A stretch of 64,000 nt of DNA, from contig JAWMQN010000003.1 in the NCBI GenBank assembly GCA_033283265.1, positions 186,001 to 250,000 on the forward strand, given 5' to 3'. Both the position numbers and the translations under genes were made by a program. The stretch is from Mangrovimicrobium sp033283265. GTDB taxonomy: Bacteria; Pseudomonadota; Gammaproteobacteria; Pseudomonadales; Halieaceae. Below are positions 8,267 through 16,641 of the stretch, piece after piece (within the stretch, counting starts at the first letter, position 1; each line of letters starts with the position of its first letter). Under the pieces are notes generated by a model. That model was not told where the DNA came from, did no database searches, and saw only the letters and a list, made by a program, of their open reading frames with translations.

Positions 8267-9718
8267 TCAGGGCGCCGGGGCGTAGACCTTGACCTGCAGG
8301 CGCCCCTCGGCGAGCAGGTGGCTGGCGTGCAGGCGGCTCATCACCCCCTTGCCGCAGTAGAGCATGTAGGTCCGGTTGGCGGGCAGCTCGGCCGCCGCGC
8401 TGTGCAACTTGTAGAAGGGGATCTTGAGTACTTCACCGCGTACGCTCAGCGGCGCATCCTCCTCTTCCTCGGGGTGGCGGATATCGATGATCACGCTCTC
8501 CGCCAGGGGCACCGAGAGTACCTCGACCTCAGTGCGCTCGAGTTCCTCCTCCGCCAGCCGGTCGATGCGGACCTTGCGGGCACTGGCGACGGCGCGGTCG
8601 AGGATGCCCATGTCAAAGCGTTCCTCCTCCGCCCGCACCCGTGCGAGCCGCGCCCGGGTGGTCGGGTTGACCGAGATCACCCCGCAGTACTCGGGCATGT
8701 TGGCGGCGAACTCGCCGGTGCCGATCCGGTTGGCCATGGCGACGATGTCTTCCTTGTCCGAGGCGATCAGCGGTCGCAGCACCAGCTTGTCGGACACCTC
8801 GTCGATCACCGACAGGTTGCGCAGGGTCTGGCTGCTGACCTGGGCCACCGCCTCGCCGGTGACCAGCGCATCCACCTCCAGTTCCTCGGCGATGCGGTCG
8901 CCCACCCGCAGCATCATGCGTTTGAGGATCACCCCCATCTGGCTGTCCTCGACCCGGGTCAGCAGTTCCGCCACCACCTCCTCGAAGGGCACGCTGATAA
9001 ACAGCACCCGCTGCTTGCAGCCGTACTTGTGCCAGAGATAGAGGGCGACTTCCTTCACCCCCAGCTCGTGGTCGCGGCCGCCGAGGTTGAAGAAGAGGAA
9101 GTGGGTGCGCATGCCGCGGCGCATGGTCAGGTAGCTGGCGACCGGGGAGTCGAAACCGCCGGAGATCAGCGAGATCACCGGTTCCACGCTGCCCACCGGA
9201 TAGCCGCCGAGCCCCTTGTAGCGCTCGCCGACCACGAACAGGGTTTTCTTGCTGATCTCCAGCGCCACTTCGACCTCGGGGTTTTTCAGCTTCACCCCCG
9301 CGGCGCCGGTGCGCGCCAGCAGCGCGCCGCCGACCTGGCGCTCGACCTCCACCGAGGTGAACTCGTGGTCGCCGCTGCGCTTGCAGCGCACGGCGAAGGT
9401 CTTGCCCTGCAGCCGCTGCGCGTACACCGGCAGCACCGCGTCGATGATCTCGTCGAGGGCCGGCAGCGGGCTGTCGACCACTTCGAGGATGGCATTGATA
9501 CCGGAAATGCGCTGCATGGCCTCCACCAGCCGATCGCAGAGGGCGCGGTCGCCAGCGCTGAGCACCTCGATGCGATCCCAGCCGCGGCGCACCTCGATGT
9601 CCGGGTCGATATCGCGCAGTACCGCTCTGATGTTCTCGTGCAGGCAGGCGACAAAGCGCTTGCGCACGGGCTTGCTCTTGATGGTGATCTCGGGAAAGAA
9701 CTTGACGACAAATTTCAT
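8267..9718 (-). CDS. thiI: tRNA uracil 4-sulfurtransferase ThiI with rhodanese domain
   Basis: ThiI makes 4-thiouridine at tRNA position 8 and, in enterobacteria, also passes sulfur to ThiS for thiazole synthesis. The 483-residue protein has the full long form: N-terminal ferredoxin-like and THUMP region (1-165), PP-loop ATPase (ISGGFDSPVASYL, about 178-190) and a C-terminal rhodanese domain. The rhodanese active-site cysteine is Cys455 in YMLYCGKGVMSRLHAS, equivalent to E. coli Cys456. The start is an ATG giving MKFVVKFFPEITIKSK, the standard N-terminus. It is divergent from glnA. Confidence 0.97.
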   Translation of the reverse strand: MKFVVKFFPEITIKSKPVRKRFVACLHENIRAVLRDIDPDIEVRRGWDRIEVLSAGDRALCDRLVEAMQRISGINAILEVVDSPLPALDEIIDAVLPVYAQRLQGKTFAVRCKRSGDHEFTSVEVERQVGGALLARTGAAGVKLKNPEVEVALEISKKTLFVVGERYKGLGGYPVGSVEPVISLISGGFDSPVASYLTMRRGMRTHFLFFNLGGRDHELGVKEVALYLWHKYGCKQRVLFISVPFEEVVAELLTRVEDSQMGVILKRMMLRVGDRIAEELEVDALVTGEAVAQVSSQTLRNLSVIDEVSDKLVLRPLIASDKEDIVAMANRIGTGEFAANMPEYCGVISVNPTTRARLARVRAEEERFDMGILDRAVASARKVRIDRLAEEELERTEVEVLSVPLAESVIIDIRHPEEEEDAPLSVRGEVLKIPFYKLHSAAAELPANRTYMLYCGKGVMSRLHASHLLAEGRLQVKVYAPAP

Positions 9719-9752
9719 CGTGGGGCGGGTGCAAGACTATGAAGGGCTGGGT

Positions 9753-9758
9753 ATTATA
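9753..9758 (-). promoter_or_regulatory. Candidate -10 box for thiI
   Basis: A TATAAT reads on the minus strand 35 nt before the thiI ATG, within the divergent thiI-glnA region. A convincing -35 was not found. Confidence 0.4.
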
Positions 9759-9800
9759 CGGGACTCTCCGCGGTCCGCGGTATTCACGGGGCGCGGTAAA

Positions 9801-9815
9801 AGGCACAGCGCTTGC
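9801..9815 (+). promoter_or_regulatory. Sigma-54 promoter of glnA
   Basis: AGGCACAGCGCTTGC matches the sigma-54 consensus TGGCAC-N5-TTGC, with the invariant GG and GC at the exact spacing. It predicts transcription from about 9827 and a leader of roughly 98 nt. A GGTGCA NtrC half-site lies upstream at 9728-9733. A weak TATAAG at 9867 could serve a second, housekeeping promoter. Confidence 0.8.
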
Positions 9816-9924
9816 GCAACCCGTGACAGCCAATCGATGCCGTCCGCAAACTGCCCGATGACCTGATATAAGCTTGCACACAAGTCGGCCGCTGGCCCGA
9901 AATCAACTCCCTGGAGGAACCAAG

Positions 9925-11331
9925 ATGTCAGAGCAAACTCTGAACCTGATAAAAGAGAATGAAGCGCGCTGGGTCGACCTGCGCTTCACCGACACTCGCG
10001 GCAAGGAGCAACACGTCACCATCCCCTCGAAGGAAGTGGACGAAGAGTTCTTCGAGGAAGGCAAGATGTTCGACGGCTCCTCCATTGCCGGCTGGAAAGG
10101 CATCAATGAATCCGACATGATCCTCATGCCGGACGACAGCACCTCCATCCTCGACCCCTTCACCGACGACACCACCGTTATCCTGCGCTGCTCGGTTGTC
10201 GAGCCCTCCACCATGCAGGGTTACGACCGCGACCCGCGCTCCGTGGCACTGCGCGCCGAGGCCTACCTGGCGACCACCGGTATCGGTGACACCGCCTTCT
10301 TCGGCCCCGAACCCGAGTTCTTCGTCTTCGACGACATCAAGTGGAAAGTGGACATGTCCGGCGCCAGCTACCAGATCCACTCCGAAGAGGCGGCCTGGGT
10401 GTCCAACCACCAGTTCGAGGAAGGCAACATCGGTCACCGCCCGGGCGTCAAGGGCGGCTACTTCCCGGTGCCCCCGGTCGACTCCCTGCACGACATCCGC
10501 GCCGCCATGTGTACCGCCATGGAGCAGATGGGCCTCGACATCGAAGTGCACCACCACGAAGTGGGCACCGCCGGCCAGTGTGAGATCGGCGTGCGCTTCA
10601 ACACCCTGGTGAAGAAGGGCGACGACGTCCAGATCACCAAGTACTGCGTGCACAACGTGGCCCACGCCTACGGCAAGACCGCCACCTTCATGCCCAAGCC
10701 GATCGTCGGTGACAACGGCTCCGGCATGCACGTGCACCAGTCCATCTCCAAGGACGGCGTCAACGTCTTCGCCGGCGACGGCTATGCCGGCCTGTCCGAG
10801 GAAGCGCTGTACTACATCGGCGGCATCATCAAGCACGCCCGCGCGCTGAACGCCTTCACCAACGCCTCCACCAACTCCTACAAGCGCCTGGTTCCCGGCT
10901 TCGAAGCCCCGGTCATGCTGGCCTACTCCGCCCGCAACCGCTCCGCTTCCATCCGCATTCCCTACGAGCCGAGCCCCAGGGGCAAGCGCATCGAGGTTCG
11001 CTTCCCCGACCCGAGCGCCAACCCCTACCTGGCCTTCGCCGCCATGCTGATGGCGGGTATCGACGGTATCCAGAACAAGATCCACCCCGGCGACTCCGCG
11101 GACAAGGACCTCTACGACCTGCCCCCGGAAGAAGCACTGGCCATCCCCACAGTCGCCTCCACCCTGGAAATGGCCCTGGAAGCACTGGATGCGGACCGCG
11201 CCTTCCTCACCGCCGGCGGCGTGTTCTCCGACGACATGATCGACGCCTATATAGACCTCAAGAAGGGTGAGATCGAGCGCCTGAACATGACCACCCACCC
11301 GGTCGAGTTCGACATGTACTACTCGGTGTAA
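9925..11331 (+). CDS. glnA: Glutamine synthetase type I
   Basis: GlnA condenses ammonia and glutamate to glutamine using ATP and is the main ammonium-assimilation enzyme. The 468-residue length is the gammaproteobacterial GSI length. Visible motifs are the beta-grasp FDGSSIAGWKG, the metal-binding GPEPEFFVFD, the ATP-binding KPIVGDNGSGMHVHQS, and NRSASIRIP. The adenylylation tyrosine is Tyr397 in DKDLYDLPPEE, the same number as in E. coli, so GlnE control is expected. GGAGG 7 nt before the ATG fixes the start over a longer in-frame opening. It has a sigma-54 promoter and a strong terminator and is followed by the DUF4124 gene and ntrBC. Confidence 0.98.
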   Translation: MSEQTLNLIKENEARWVDLRFTDTRGKEQHVTIPSKEVDEEFFEEGKMFDGSSIAGWKGINESDMILMPDDSTSILDPFTDDTTVILRCSVVEPSTMQGYDRDPRSVALRAEAYLATTGIGDTAFFGPEPEFFVFDDIKWKVDMSGASYQIHSEEAAWVSNHQFEEGNIGHRPGVKGGYFPVPPVDSLHDIRAAMCTAMEQMGLDIEVHHHEVGTAGQCEIGVRFNTLVKKGDDVQITKYCVHNVAHAYGKTATFMPKPIVGDNGSGMHVHQSISKDGVNVFAGDGYAGLSEEALYYIGGIIKHARALNAFTNASTNSYKRLVPGFEAPVMLAYSARNRSASIRIPYEPSPRGKRIEVRFPDPSANPYLAFAAMLMAGIDGIQNKIHPGDSADKDLYDLPPEEALAIPTVASTLEMALEALDADRAFLTAGGVFSDDMIDAYIDLKKGEIERLNMTTHPVEFDMYYSV

Positions 11332-11351
11332 GGGCATCCACCGACGCCAAG

Positions 11352-11377
11352 AGCCCGCTCCTCGAGCGGGCTTTTTT
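11352..11377 (+). terminator. Rho-independent terminator of glnA
   Basis: AGCCCGCT, a 5-nt loop, then AGCGGGCT is followed directly by a run of T. It sits 20 nt after the glnA stop. Confidence 0.88.
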
Positions 11378-11560
11378 ATGTCCATGGCTGGACTGTATCT
11401 CGCGGGAGGCCATGGATCGCCATAGCCACGCATGCCACCCGACGGGCACGGGGCAGAGGCCGGAGGCGTTGCGGGAAAAGCGGCAAAAATCGTATTCGCC
11501 CCCAGTTTTCCACTATGCTTTAGCGAAGCTCAGCAATCCGCACCGATATGGAGCCACCTC

Positions 11561-12112
11561 ATGCGAACCGCCGCATTCGCCCTCTGCCTCAGCCTGCTGC
11601 TGGCCGCCACGGGGCTCTCGGCCCAGACGATCTACAAGACCACCGATGCGCAGGGCAATGTGGTGTTCACCGACAAGCCGCCCGGCGACCGGAATGCCGA
11701 GCAGGTGGAACTGCGCCCGATGAACACCACCCCCTCCGTCCCGGTGCCGGCTCGCACACCTGACACCGAGCGCAAGGCAGCCGACGACGATGCCGAAAGC
11801 GCACCGGAGGTGGCCATCACCTCGCCCGAAAATGAGTCCACCATCCCCATGGGCGGGGGCGATTTCGGTGTTTTTGCCTCGGTGACGCCCGCCGTGGGCC
11901 CCGGCCAGAGCCTGCAGCTACTCATCGACGGCGAAGCCTGGGGCGGACCGCAAAACGGCGGCGCCTGGCAACTGAGCAATATCATGCGCGGACCCCACGA
12001 CCTCACGGTGCAACTGCTCGACAGCGGTGGCGCGGCCATCGCCAGTTCGACCAGTGTGCGGGTCTACGTCCTGCGCCCCTCGGTGCTGAACCCCGCCCAC
12101 CCCCGCAACTGA
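11561..12112 (+). CDS. Periplasmic DUF4124-domain protein
   Basis: This 183-residue protein begins with a clear signal peptide (MRTAAFALCLSLLLAATGLSA, cleavage before QTIYK). A DUF4124 motif follows at once (IYKTTDAQGNVVFTDKPPGD), then a Pro/Asp-rich linker and a beta-rich C-terminal domain resembling an Ig-like fold (VAITSPENESTIP to VRVYVLRP). DUF4124 has no established biochemical role. A gene of this kind commonly sits between glnA and ntrB in Pseudomonas-type genomes, as it does here. The ATG was chosen because the signal peptide starts there; the longer frame upstream has no typical leader. Confidence 0.85.
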   Translation: MRTAAFALCLSLLLAATGLSAQTIYKTTDAQGNVVFTDKPPGDRNAEQVELRPMNTTPSVPVPARTPDTERKAADDDAESAPEVAITSPENESTIPMGGGDFGVFASVTPAVGPGQSLQLLIDGEAWGGPQNGGAWQLSNIMRGPHDLTVQLLDSGGAAIASSTSVRVYVLRPSVLNPAHPRN

Positions 12113-12170
12113 GCGCGACCGGCAGACCGGGGACCACGCACACCGGACTGGACACCGGGCCGGGATAGGC

Positions 12171-12220
12171 GCACCATATTGGTGCGAATCTCTGGGGCCA
12201 GCGTGCACCAAATTCATCAT
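12171..12220 (+). promoter_or_regulatory. NtrC-binding sites upstream of ntrB
   Basis: GCACCATATTGGTGC at 12171-12185 is a full dyad matching the NtrC consensus (GCACC-N5-GGTGC). A second, half-conserved site starts with TGCACCAAATT at 12204. The centres are about 34 bp apart, roughly three helical turns, as for tandem NtrC enhancers. Both lie about 115-165 bp before the sigma-54 promoter of ntrB. Confidence 0.75.
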
Positions 12221-12334
12221 CGGGAGCATTCAGCTCTCCATAGTGGCCCAAGAGCAGCTGATAGTTAGTATTCGCATACTTCGCGCAGCACGGAATTCAA
12301 GATTCCGACTGAATTGTAAGGGAATGCATCTTTT

Positions 12335-12350
12335 TGGCTCTATTATTGCT
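12335..12350 (+). promoter_or_regulatory. Sigma-54 promoter of ntrBC
   Basis: TGGCTCTATTATTGCT matches TGGCAC-N5-TTGCW with the invariant GG and GC at the right spacing. It predicts a transcript start near 12361, which bears on the choice of the ntrB start codon. Confidence 0.78.
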
Positions 12351-12363
12351 TTCCCGAACACGA

Positions 12364-13467
12364 ATGAGCGCAGCAAACCTACAAGCCACCCCCCGTATGG
12401 GCACCATGCCGATGCACCAGGACATTCTGGACAACCTCAGTACCGCTGTCGTCACTCTCAGTGCCCATCTGGAGGTGCTGTCGGTGAACAACGCGGGCGA
12501 GGTCCTGCTGGAAACCTCGGAGTCACGCTGCCTGGGGCACGGCCCGGAAAAACTGCTGGCCGACCCGAGCACCCTGCTGCCGATGCTGCAACAGGTCCTG
12601 CAGAGCAACGCGCCGCTGGCCAGGCGCGGCATGCCGCTGCTGCTGCATACCGGCCGGGAAGTCGTCGCCGACATGATGTTGACCCCCGTCGGCGAGGGCG
12701 CCGAGGCGTTCGTGCTGCTGGAGATCCAGCCGGTTGACCGCCTGCTGCGCATCAGCCGGGAGGAAAGCCTGCACCACGCCCAGGAGACCACCCAGGAAAT
12801 GGTCCGCGGGCTGGCCCACGAGATCAAGAACCCGCTCGGCGGGGTGCGCGGCGCCGCCCAGTTACTGGCCCGCGAACTGCCCGACGAAGATCTCGCCGAG
12901 TACACCAACATCATCATCCGCGAGGCCGACCGCCTGCGCGACCTGGTCGACCGCCTGCTCGGGCCCAACCAGCAACTGGATACCCGCCTGCTCAACATCC
13001 ACGAGGTACTCGAGCACGTGCGCAACCTGCTGCTGGCGGAGACCGACAACAAGATCACCCTGCTGCGCGATTACGACCCCAGCCTGCCCGAGGTGACCGG
13101 CGACCGCAGCCAGCTGGTGCAGGCGGTGCTCAATATCGTCCGCAATGCCCTGCAGGCCGCCGACTCCGCCGAGACCTGCGAAGTCACCCTGCGCACCCGG
13201 CCACAGCGCCAGTTCACCATCGGCCAGGTGCGCCACCGCCTGGTCTGCCGGCTGGACATCGAGGACAACGGCCCCGGTATCGCCGAGGACCTGTTGCCGA
13301 ACATCTTCATGCCGATGGTGACGGGGCGCGCCGAGGGCACCGGCCTGGGGCTGACCATCGCCCAGTCCATCATCACCCGCCACGGCGGCATGCTCGGCTG
13401 TACCAGCGAACCCGGGCTGACCCGGTTCACCATCTACCTGCCAATGGAATCAGAACACCATGCATAA
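12364..13467 (+). CDS. ntrB: Nitrogen-sensing histidine kinase NtrB
   Basis: NtrB (GlnL) phosphorylates NtrC when nitrogen is scarce and dephosphorylates it under PII control. An N-terminal PAS-like sensor (ILDNLSTAVVTLSAHLEVLSVN) is followed by the DHp helix with the phospho-acceptor histidine in GLAHEIKNPLGG (His152 from this start). The ATPase domain has N, G1 and G2 boxes (QAVLNIVRNALQAA, EDNGPGIAED, GTGLGLTIAQ). It is cytoplasmic, without membrane segments. The start is uncertain: the sigma-54 promoter puts the mRNA end at about 12361, so this ATG would be almost leaderless, and ATGs at 12397, 12406 or 12412 are plausible. It overlaps ntrC by 8 nt. Confidence 0.95.
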   Translation: MSAANLQATPRMGTMPMHQDILDNLSTAVVTLSAHLEVLSVNNAGEVLLETSESRCLGHGPEKLLADPSTLLPMLQQVLQSNAPLARRGMPLLLHTGREVVADMMLTPVGEGAEAFVLLEIQPVDRLLRISREESLHHAQETTQEMVRGLAHEIKNPLGGVRGAAQLLARELPDEDLAEYTNIIIREADRLRDLVDRLLGPNQQLDTRLLNIHEVLEHVRNLLLAETDNKITLLRDYDPSLPEVTGDRSQLVQAVLNIVRNALQAADSAETCEVTLRTRPQRQFTIGQVRHRLVCRLDIEDNGPGIAEDLLPNIFMPMVTGRAEGTGLGLTIAQSIITRHGGMLGCTSEPGLTRFTIYLPMESEHHA

Positions 13468-14872
13468 TCAGGCCAAAGTCTGGATTGTCGACGACGACAG
13501 CTCCATACGCTGGGTACTGGAACGCGCCCTCAGCCAGGCCGGAATCGAGAACGAAAGCTTCTCCGATGGCGATCAGCTGCTGCAGCGCCTCGGTGAGGAA
13601 GAGCCCGAGGTCATCATCAGTGATATCCGCATGCCGGGTACCGATGGCCTGGCACTGCTGGGGCTCCTGCACGAGCGCCACCCGGGGCTGCCGGTGATCA
13701 TCACCACCGCCCACTCGGACCTCGACAGCGCCGTCGCCTCCTACCAGCGCGGCGCCTTCGAGTACCTGCCCAAGCCCTTCGATCTCGACGAGGTGGTGGC
13801 CATCACCGAGCGCGCCCTCGCCCACGCCCGCGAGCGCAACAGCGAACCGCGCCAGCTCGAGGACCTGCCGCACACCGAGATCATCGGTGAGGCGCCGGCG
13901 ATGCAGGAGGTGTTCCGCGCCATCGGCCGCCTCTCCCACAGCAATATCACGGTGCTGATCAACGGCGAGTCCGGTACCGGTAAAGAGCTGGTCGCCCGCG
14001 CCCTGCACCGCCACAGCCCGCGGGCCAACAACCCTTTCATCGCCCTGAACATGGCGGCGATTCCCCGCGACCTGATGGAATCCGAGCTGTTCGGCCATGA
14101 AAAGGGCGCCTTCACCGGCGCCAACTCGCGCCGCGAGGGGCGCTTCGAGCAGGCCAATGGCGGCACCCTCTTCCTCGACGAGATCGGCGACATGCCGCCG
14201 GAAACCCAGACCCGCCTGCTGCGGGTCCTGGCGGACGGCGAGTTCTACCGGGTCGGCGGCCACACGCCGCTCAAGGTCGATGTGCGCATCATCGCCGCCA
14301 CCCACCAGGACCTCGAGGAACTGGTCCGCCGCGGCGACTTCCGCGAGGACCTGTTCCACCGCCTCAATGTCATCCGCATTCACATTCCCAAGCTCTCCGA
14401 GCGCCGGGAGGACATTCCGCGCCTGATGCAGCACTTCTTCAAGCGCGCCGCCGAGGAGCTCGGCGGCGAGCCCAAGCTGCTGCTGCCGGAAACCGAGGAC
14501 TATCTCGCCAGTCTCGAATGGCCGGGCAACGTGCGCCAGCTGGAGAATATCTGCCGCTGGATCACGGTGATGGCCTCGGGCCGGGACGTGCACCTCTCGG
14601 ACCTGCCGCCGGAGCTCTCCCACGAGGAGTCGCGCCCCGCCGCGGAGGGCGGCGGCGGTGATTCCGACTGGCGCGAGCAGCTGCAGCGCTGGGCCCGCAA
14701 CGAACTGGTCCAGGGCAAGCACCACATCCTGCAGCAGGCCATTCCGGATTTCGAGCGGGTGATGATCGAGGTCGCCCTGCAGCACTCCCACGGGCGCAAG
14801 CGCGATGCGGCGGAGCTGCTCGGCTGGGGGCGCAATACGCTGACGCGGAAGATGAAAGACCTGGAGATGTGA
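13460..14872 (+). CDS. ntrC: Nitrogen regulator NtrC, sigma-54 activator
   Basis: NtrC is the enhancer-binding response regulator that opens sigma-54 promoters of nitrogen genes. The 470-residue protein has a receiver domain with phospho-acceptor Asp55 (VIISDIRMPG), an AAA+ domain with Walker A GESGTGKE, and the sigma-54-contacting GAFTGA loop at residues 216-221. Walker B is GGTLFLDEIGDM, and a C-terminal Fis-type helix-turn-helix (GRKRDAAELLGWGRNTLTRKM) closes the protein. It is translationally coupled to ntrB. NtrC sites and sigma-54 boxes upstream of ntrB and of glnII in this window are its likely targets. Confidence 0.98.
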   Translation: MHNQAKVWIVDDDSSIRWVLERALSQAGIENESFSDGDQLLQRLGEEEPEVIISDIRMPGTDGLALLGLLHERHPGLPVIITTAHSDLDSAVASYQRGAFEYLPKPFDLDEVVAITERALAHARERNSEPRQLEDLPHTEIIGEAPAMQEVFRAIGRLSHSNITVLINGESGTGKELVARALHRHSPRANNPFIALNMAAIPRDLMESELFGHEKGAFTGANSRREGRFEQANGGTLFLDEIGDMPPETQTRLLRVLADGEFYRVGGHTPLKVDVRIIAATHQDLEELVRRGDFREDLFHRLNVIRIHIPKLSERREDIPRLMQHFFKRAAEELGGEPKLLLPETEDYLASLEWPGNVRQLENICRWITVMASGRDVHLSDLPPELSHEESRPAAEGGGGDSDWREQLQRWARNELVQGKHHILQQAIPDFERVMIEVALQHSHGRKRDAAELLGWGRNTLTRKMKDLEM

Positions 14873-15001
14873 GATCCGGGCCCTCAAAGGGGGCCCAGTC
14901 CTACCTACTACCTCACCCCTGTTTTCCAGGTGCCTGACAGATTTTCTGTCGTGTCTTACGGTGAGCGTTGCGTGACGGGCTTGGGCACTTTGAAAGTCGG
15001 C

Positions 15002-15087
15002 CTGTCCGCACAAGAGGGCCTCCCGGAAAACGCAAAAGCGCCATCCATGGCCTCGGACGTTTCCGCGAGGCCCTCTTGTGCGGACAG
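15002..15087. repeat. Long inverted repeat A downstream of ntrC
   Basis: Two perfect 21-bp inverted arms (15002-15022 and 15067-15087, starting CTGTCCGCACAAGAGG) enclose 44 nt. One mismatch inward the pairing resumes, giving arms of about 28 bp. It lies 130 nt after ntrC with no reading frame of its own that looks coding. It could be a strong terminator, a structured RNA or a miniature element. Together with repeat B it fills much of the 472-nt gene-free interval 14873-15344. Confidence 0.75.
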
Positions 15088-15147
15088 TCCTCTGCAGTGC
15101 CAACGTCATAGCACCGCGGGCATTGAATCGTGCACTACGGGTAGAGA

Positions 15148-15258
15148 GTGAGGCGGCACTGGCCCGCTGGAACCGTGCGGCGACAGGACGTCGCCGCCCC
15201 GAGCCCGCACAAGGATGTGCGCTGTTTGGCGTGTTCCAGTGGGCCAGTGGCGCCTCAC
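15148..15258. repeat. Long inverted repeat B with two internal hairpins
   Basis: Arms of 26 bp (15148-15173 and 15233-15258; 24 of 26 positions pair) enclose 59 nt. The enclosed segment holds two further hairpins, GCGGCGAC/GTCGCCGC at 15177-15197 and GCACA/TGTGC at 15207-15220. The predicted fold is a long stem opening into a three-way junction. CCGCACAAG is shared with repeat A. The last arm ends 86 nt before trmL. Confidence 0.72.
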
Positions 15259-15344
15259 GCTCGGCAAGATAGCTCCAGCCTTTCCCTCGCTCTGGAACAC
15301 TCTTGCCGGTAGCCCACCCCGCAACACCCCGCTAAAATCCCGCG

Positions 15345-15809
15345 ATGCTCCACATCGTCCTCTACCAGCCCGAAATCCCGCCAAACACGGGCAATATCAT
15401 GCGCCTGTGCGCGAATACAGGCTGCGCATTGCACCTGATAGAACCGCTGGGCTTTGACCTGGAGGAAAAGAAGCTGCGCCGGGCGGGGCTGGATTACCGG
15501 GACTTTGCCGAGGTGAGCCGCTACCCCGATCTCGACGCGTTTCGCGCCCGCTACCCGGCAGCGCGCCTGTTCGGCCTGACCACCAAGGGCGCGCGGCCCT
15601 ACCACGAGGTGGCCTATCGGGAGGGCGATGCCCTGCTGTTCGGCCCGGAGACCCGCGGCCTGCCGGAAACGATCAGAAGCGGGCTGGGAGCGGAGCAGTG
15701 CATCCGCATCCCCATGCGCGCGAACAGCCGCAGCCTGAATCTGAGCAACGCCGTGGCCGTGGTCACCTACGAGGCGCTGCGCCAGCTCGGATTTGCGTCG
15801 CTGGCCTAG
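15345..15809 (+). CDS. trmL: tRNA (cytidine/uridine-34-2'-O)-methyltransferase TrmL
   Basis: TrmL is a SPOUT-class enzyme that methylates the ribose of the wobble base of tRNA-Leu isoacceptors. The 154-residue protein shows the family N-terminus (MLHIVLYQPEIPPNTGNIMRL) and the knotted SAM-binding end (LLFGPETRGLP, then IPMRANSRSLNLSNAVAVVTYEA). In E. coli it is near secB and grxC, as here, although gpsA and cysE are missing from between them. It converges on secB over a shared hairpin. Confidence 0.96.
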   Translation: MLHIVLYQPEIPPNTGNIMRLCANTGCALHLIEPLGFDLEEKKLRRAGLDYRDFAEVSRYPDLDAFRARYPAARLFGLTTKGARPYHEVAYREGDALLFGPETRGLPETIRSGLGAEQCIRIPMRANSRSLNLSNAVAVVTYEALRQLGFASLA

Positions 15810-15820
15810 GGCCGGACACA

Positions 15821-15843
15821 AAAATGGGGGCCGCAGCCCCCAT
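15821..15843 (-). terminator. Terminator of the yibN-grxC-secB operon
   Basis: An 8-bp stem ATGGGGGC/GCCCCCAT with a 4-nt loop is followed on the minus strand by a run of T. It lies between the convergent secB and trmL ends and could stop both directions. Confidence 0.75.
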
Positions 15844-15861
15844 TCGCAAAGACTTGCGCGA

Positions 15862-16335
15862 TCAGTTGATCGCCGCTTCGCCGCCGCTGGCCTGGTTGGC
15901 CTGGGCCTGTTCCAGGGCGCGCTGGTACAGGGCCTCGAAGTTGACCGGTGCCAGCATCATGGGGGGGAAGCCGCCTTTCACACACAGACCGTCAATGGTT
16001 TCGCGGGCGTAGGGGAAGAGGACGTTGGGCGCGGCGGTGCCGAGCACGCGGCGCAGGTCTTCGGCGCCAAAGCCGGCAATGGTGAAGATACCGGCCTGTT
16101 TTACTTCCACCAGGAAGGCGGTGTCTTCCTCGATTTTGGCGGTGATGGTGATGGTCAGGACGACTTCGAAGTTGTTCTGGTCGTCGAGCTTGTTGCTGGA
16201 GGTGTTCAGGTCCAGGTTGATCTTCGGCTGCCACTGCTGGCGGAACACCGCCGGCGTGCTGGGCGACTCGAAGGAGATGTCCTTGGTGTAGATGCGCTGC
16301 ATCGCGAATTGTTGCTGAACTTGTTCGTCGGCCAT
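15862..16335 (-). CDS. secB: Protein-export chaperone SecB
   Basis: SecB binds unfolded precursors and hands them to SecA for Sec export. The 157-residue protein has the typical core (QRIYTKDISFESPSTPAVF, then the acidic DLNTSSNKLDD strand region and LCVKGGFPPMMLAPVNFEALY near the end). The ATG at 16335 is preceded by GGAGG at 8 nt and replaces a slightly longer open frame. It is the third gene of a yibN-grxC-secB operon with gaps of 7 and 35 nt, matching E. coli gene order. Confidence 0.97.
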   Translation of the reverse strand: MADEQVQQQFAMQRIYTKDISFESPSTPAVFRQQWQPKINLDLNTSSNKLDDQNNFEVVLTITITAKIEEDTAFLVEVKQAGIFTIAGFGAEDLRRVLGTAAPNVLFPYARETIDGLCVKGGFPPMMLAPVNFEALYQRALEQAQANQASGGEAAIN

Positions 16336-16370
16336 TATGCCGTCCTCCATTATGCTGATTGCTGGATGCC

Positions 16371-16634
16371 CTAGGACACCTGTTTAAGTAATTGATCCAG
16401 TTTCCCCGCGCGTTCCAGCCGGGCGAGATCGTCGTAGCCACCCACGTGGGTATCGCCGATCCAGATCTGCGGCACGGTGTGCCGGCCGCTCTTGTGCATC
16501 ATCTCTCGACGCAGGTCCGGCCGCGCGTCGACCCCGATATCGGTGAAGTCGACGTTCTTGCTCTCCAGCAGCATGCGCGCGCGGACACAATAGGGGCAGA
16601 ATCGGGTGCTGTACATCGTTACGGCTGCAGGCAC
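16371..16634 (-). CDS. grxC: Glutaredoxin 3
   Basis: GrxC is an 87-residue dithiol glutaredoxin that reduces disulfides and glutathionylated proteins using glutathione. The CPYC active site is at residues 13-16, and the TVPQIWIGDTHVGGYDD segment supplies the cis-proline and glutathione-binding loop. The start is a GTG with AAGGGA about 10 nt upstream. It sits between yibN and secB. Confidence 0.95.
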   Translation of the reverse strand: MPAAVTMYSTRFCPYCVRARMLLESKNVDFTDIGVDARPDLRREMMHKSGRHTVPQIWIGDTHVGGYDDLARLERAGKLDQLLKQVS

Positions 16635-16641
16635 GCGGTGT

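Noticed and set aside
15148..15258. Integron attC site
   Set aside because: The stem boundaries do not show the RYYYAAC/GTTRRRY arrangement and no integron integrase or cassette is present.
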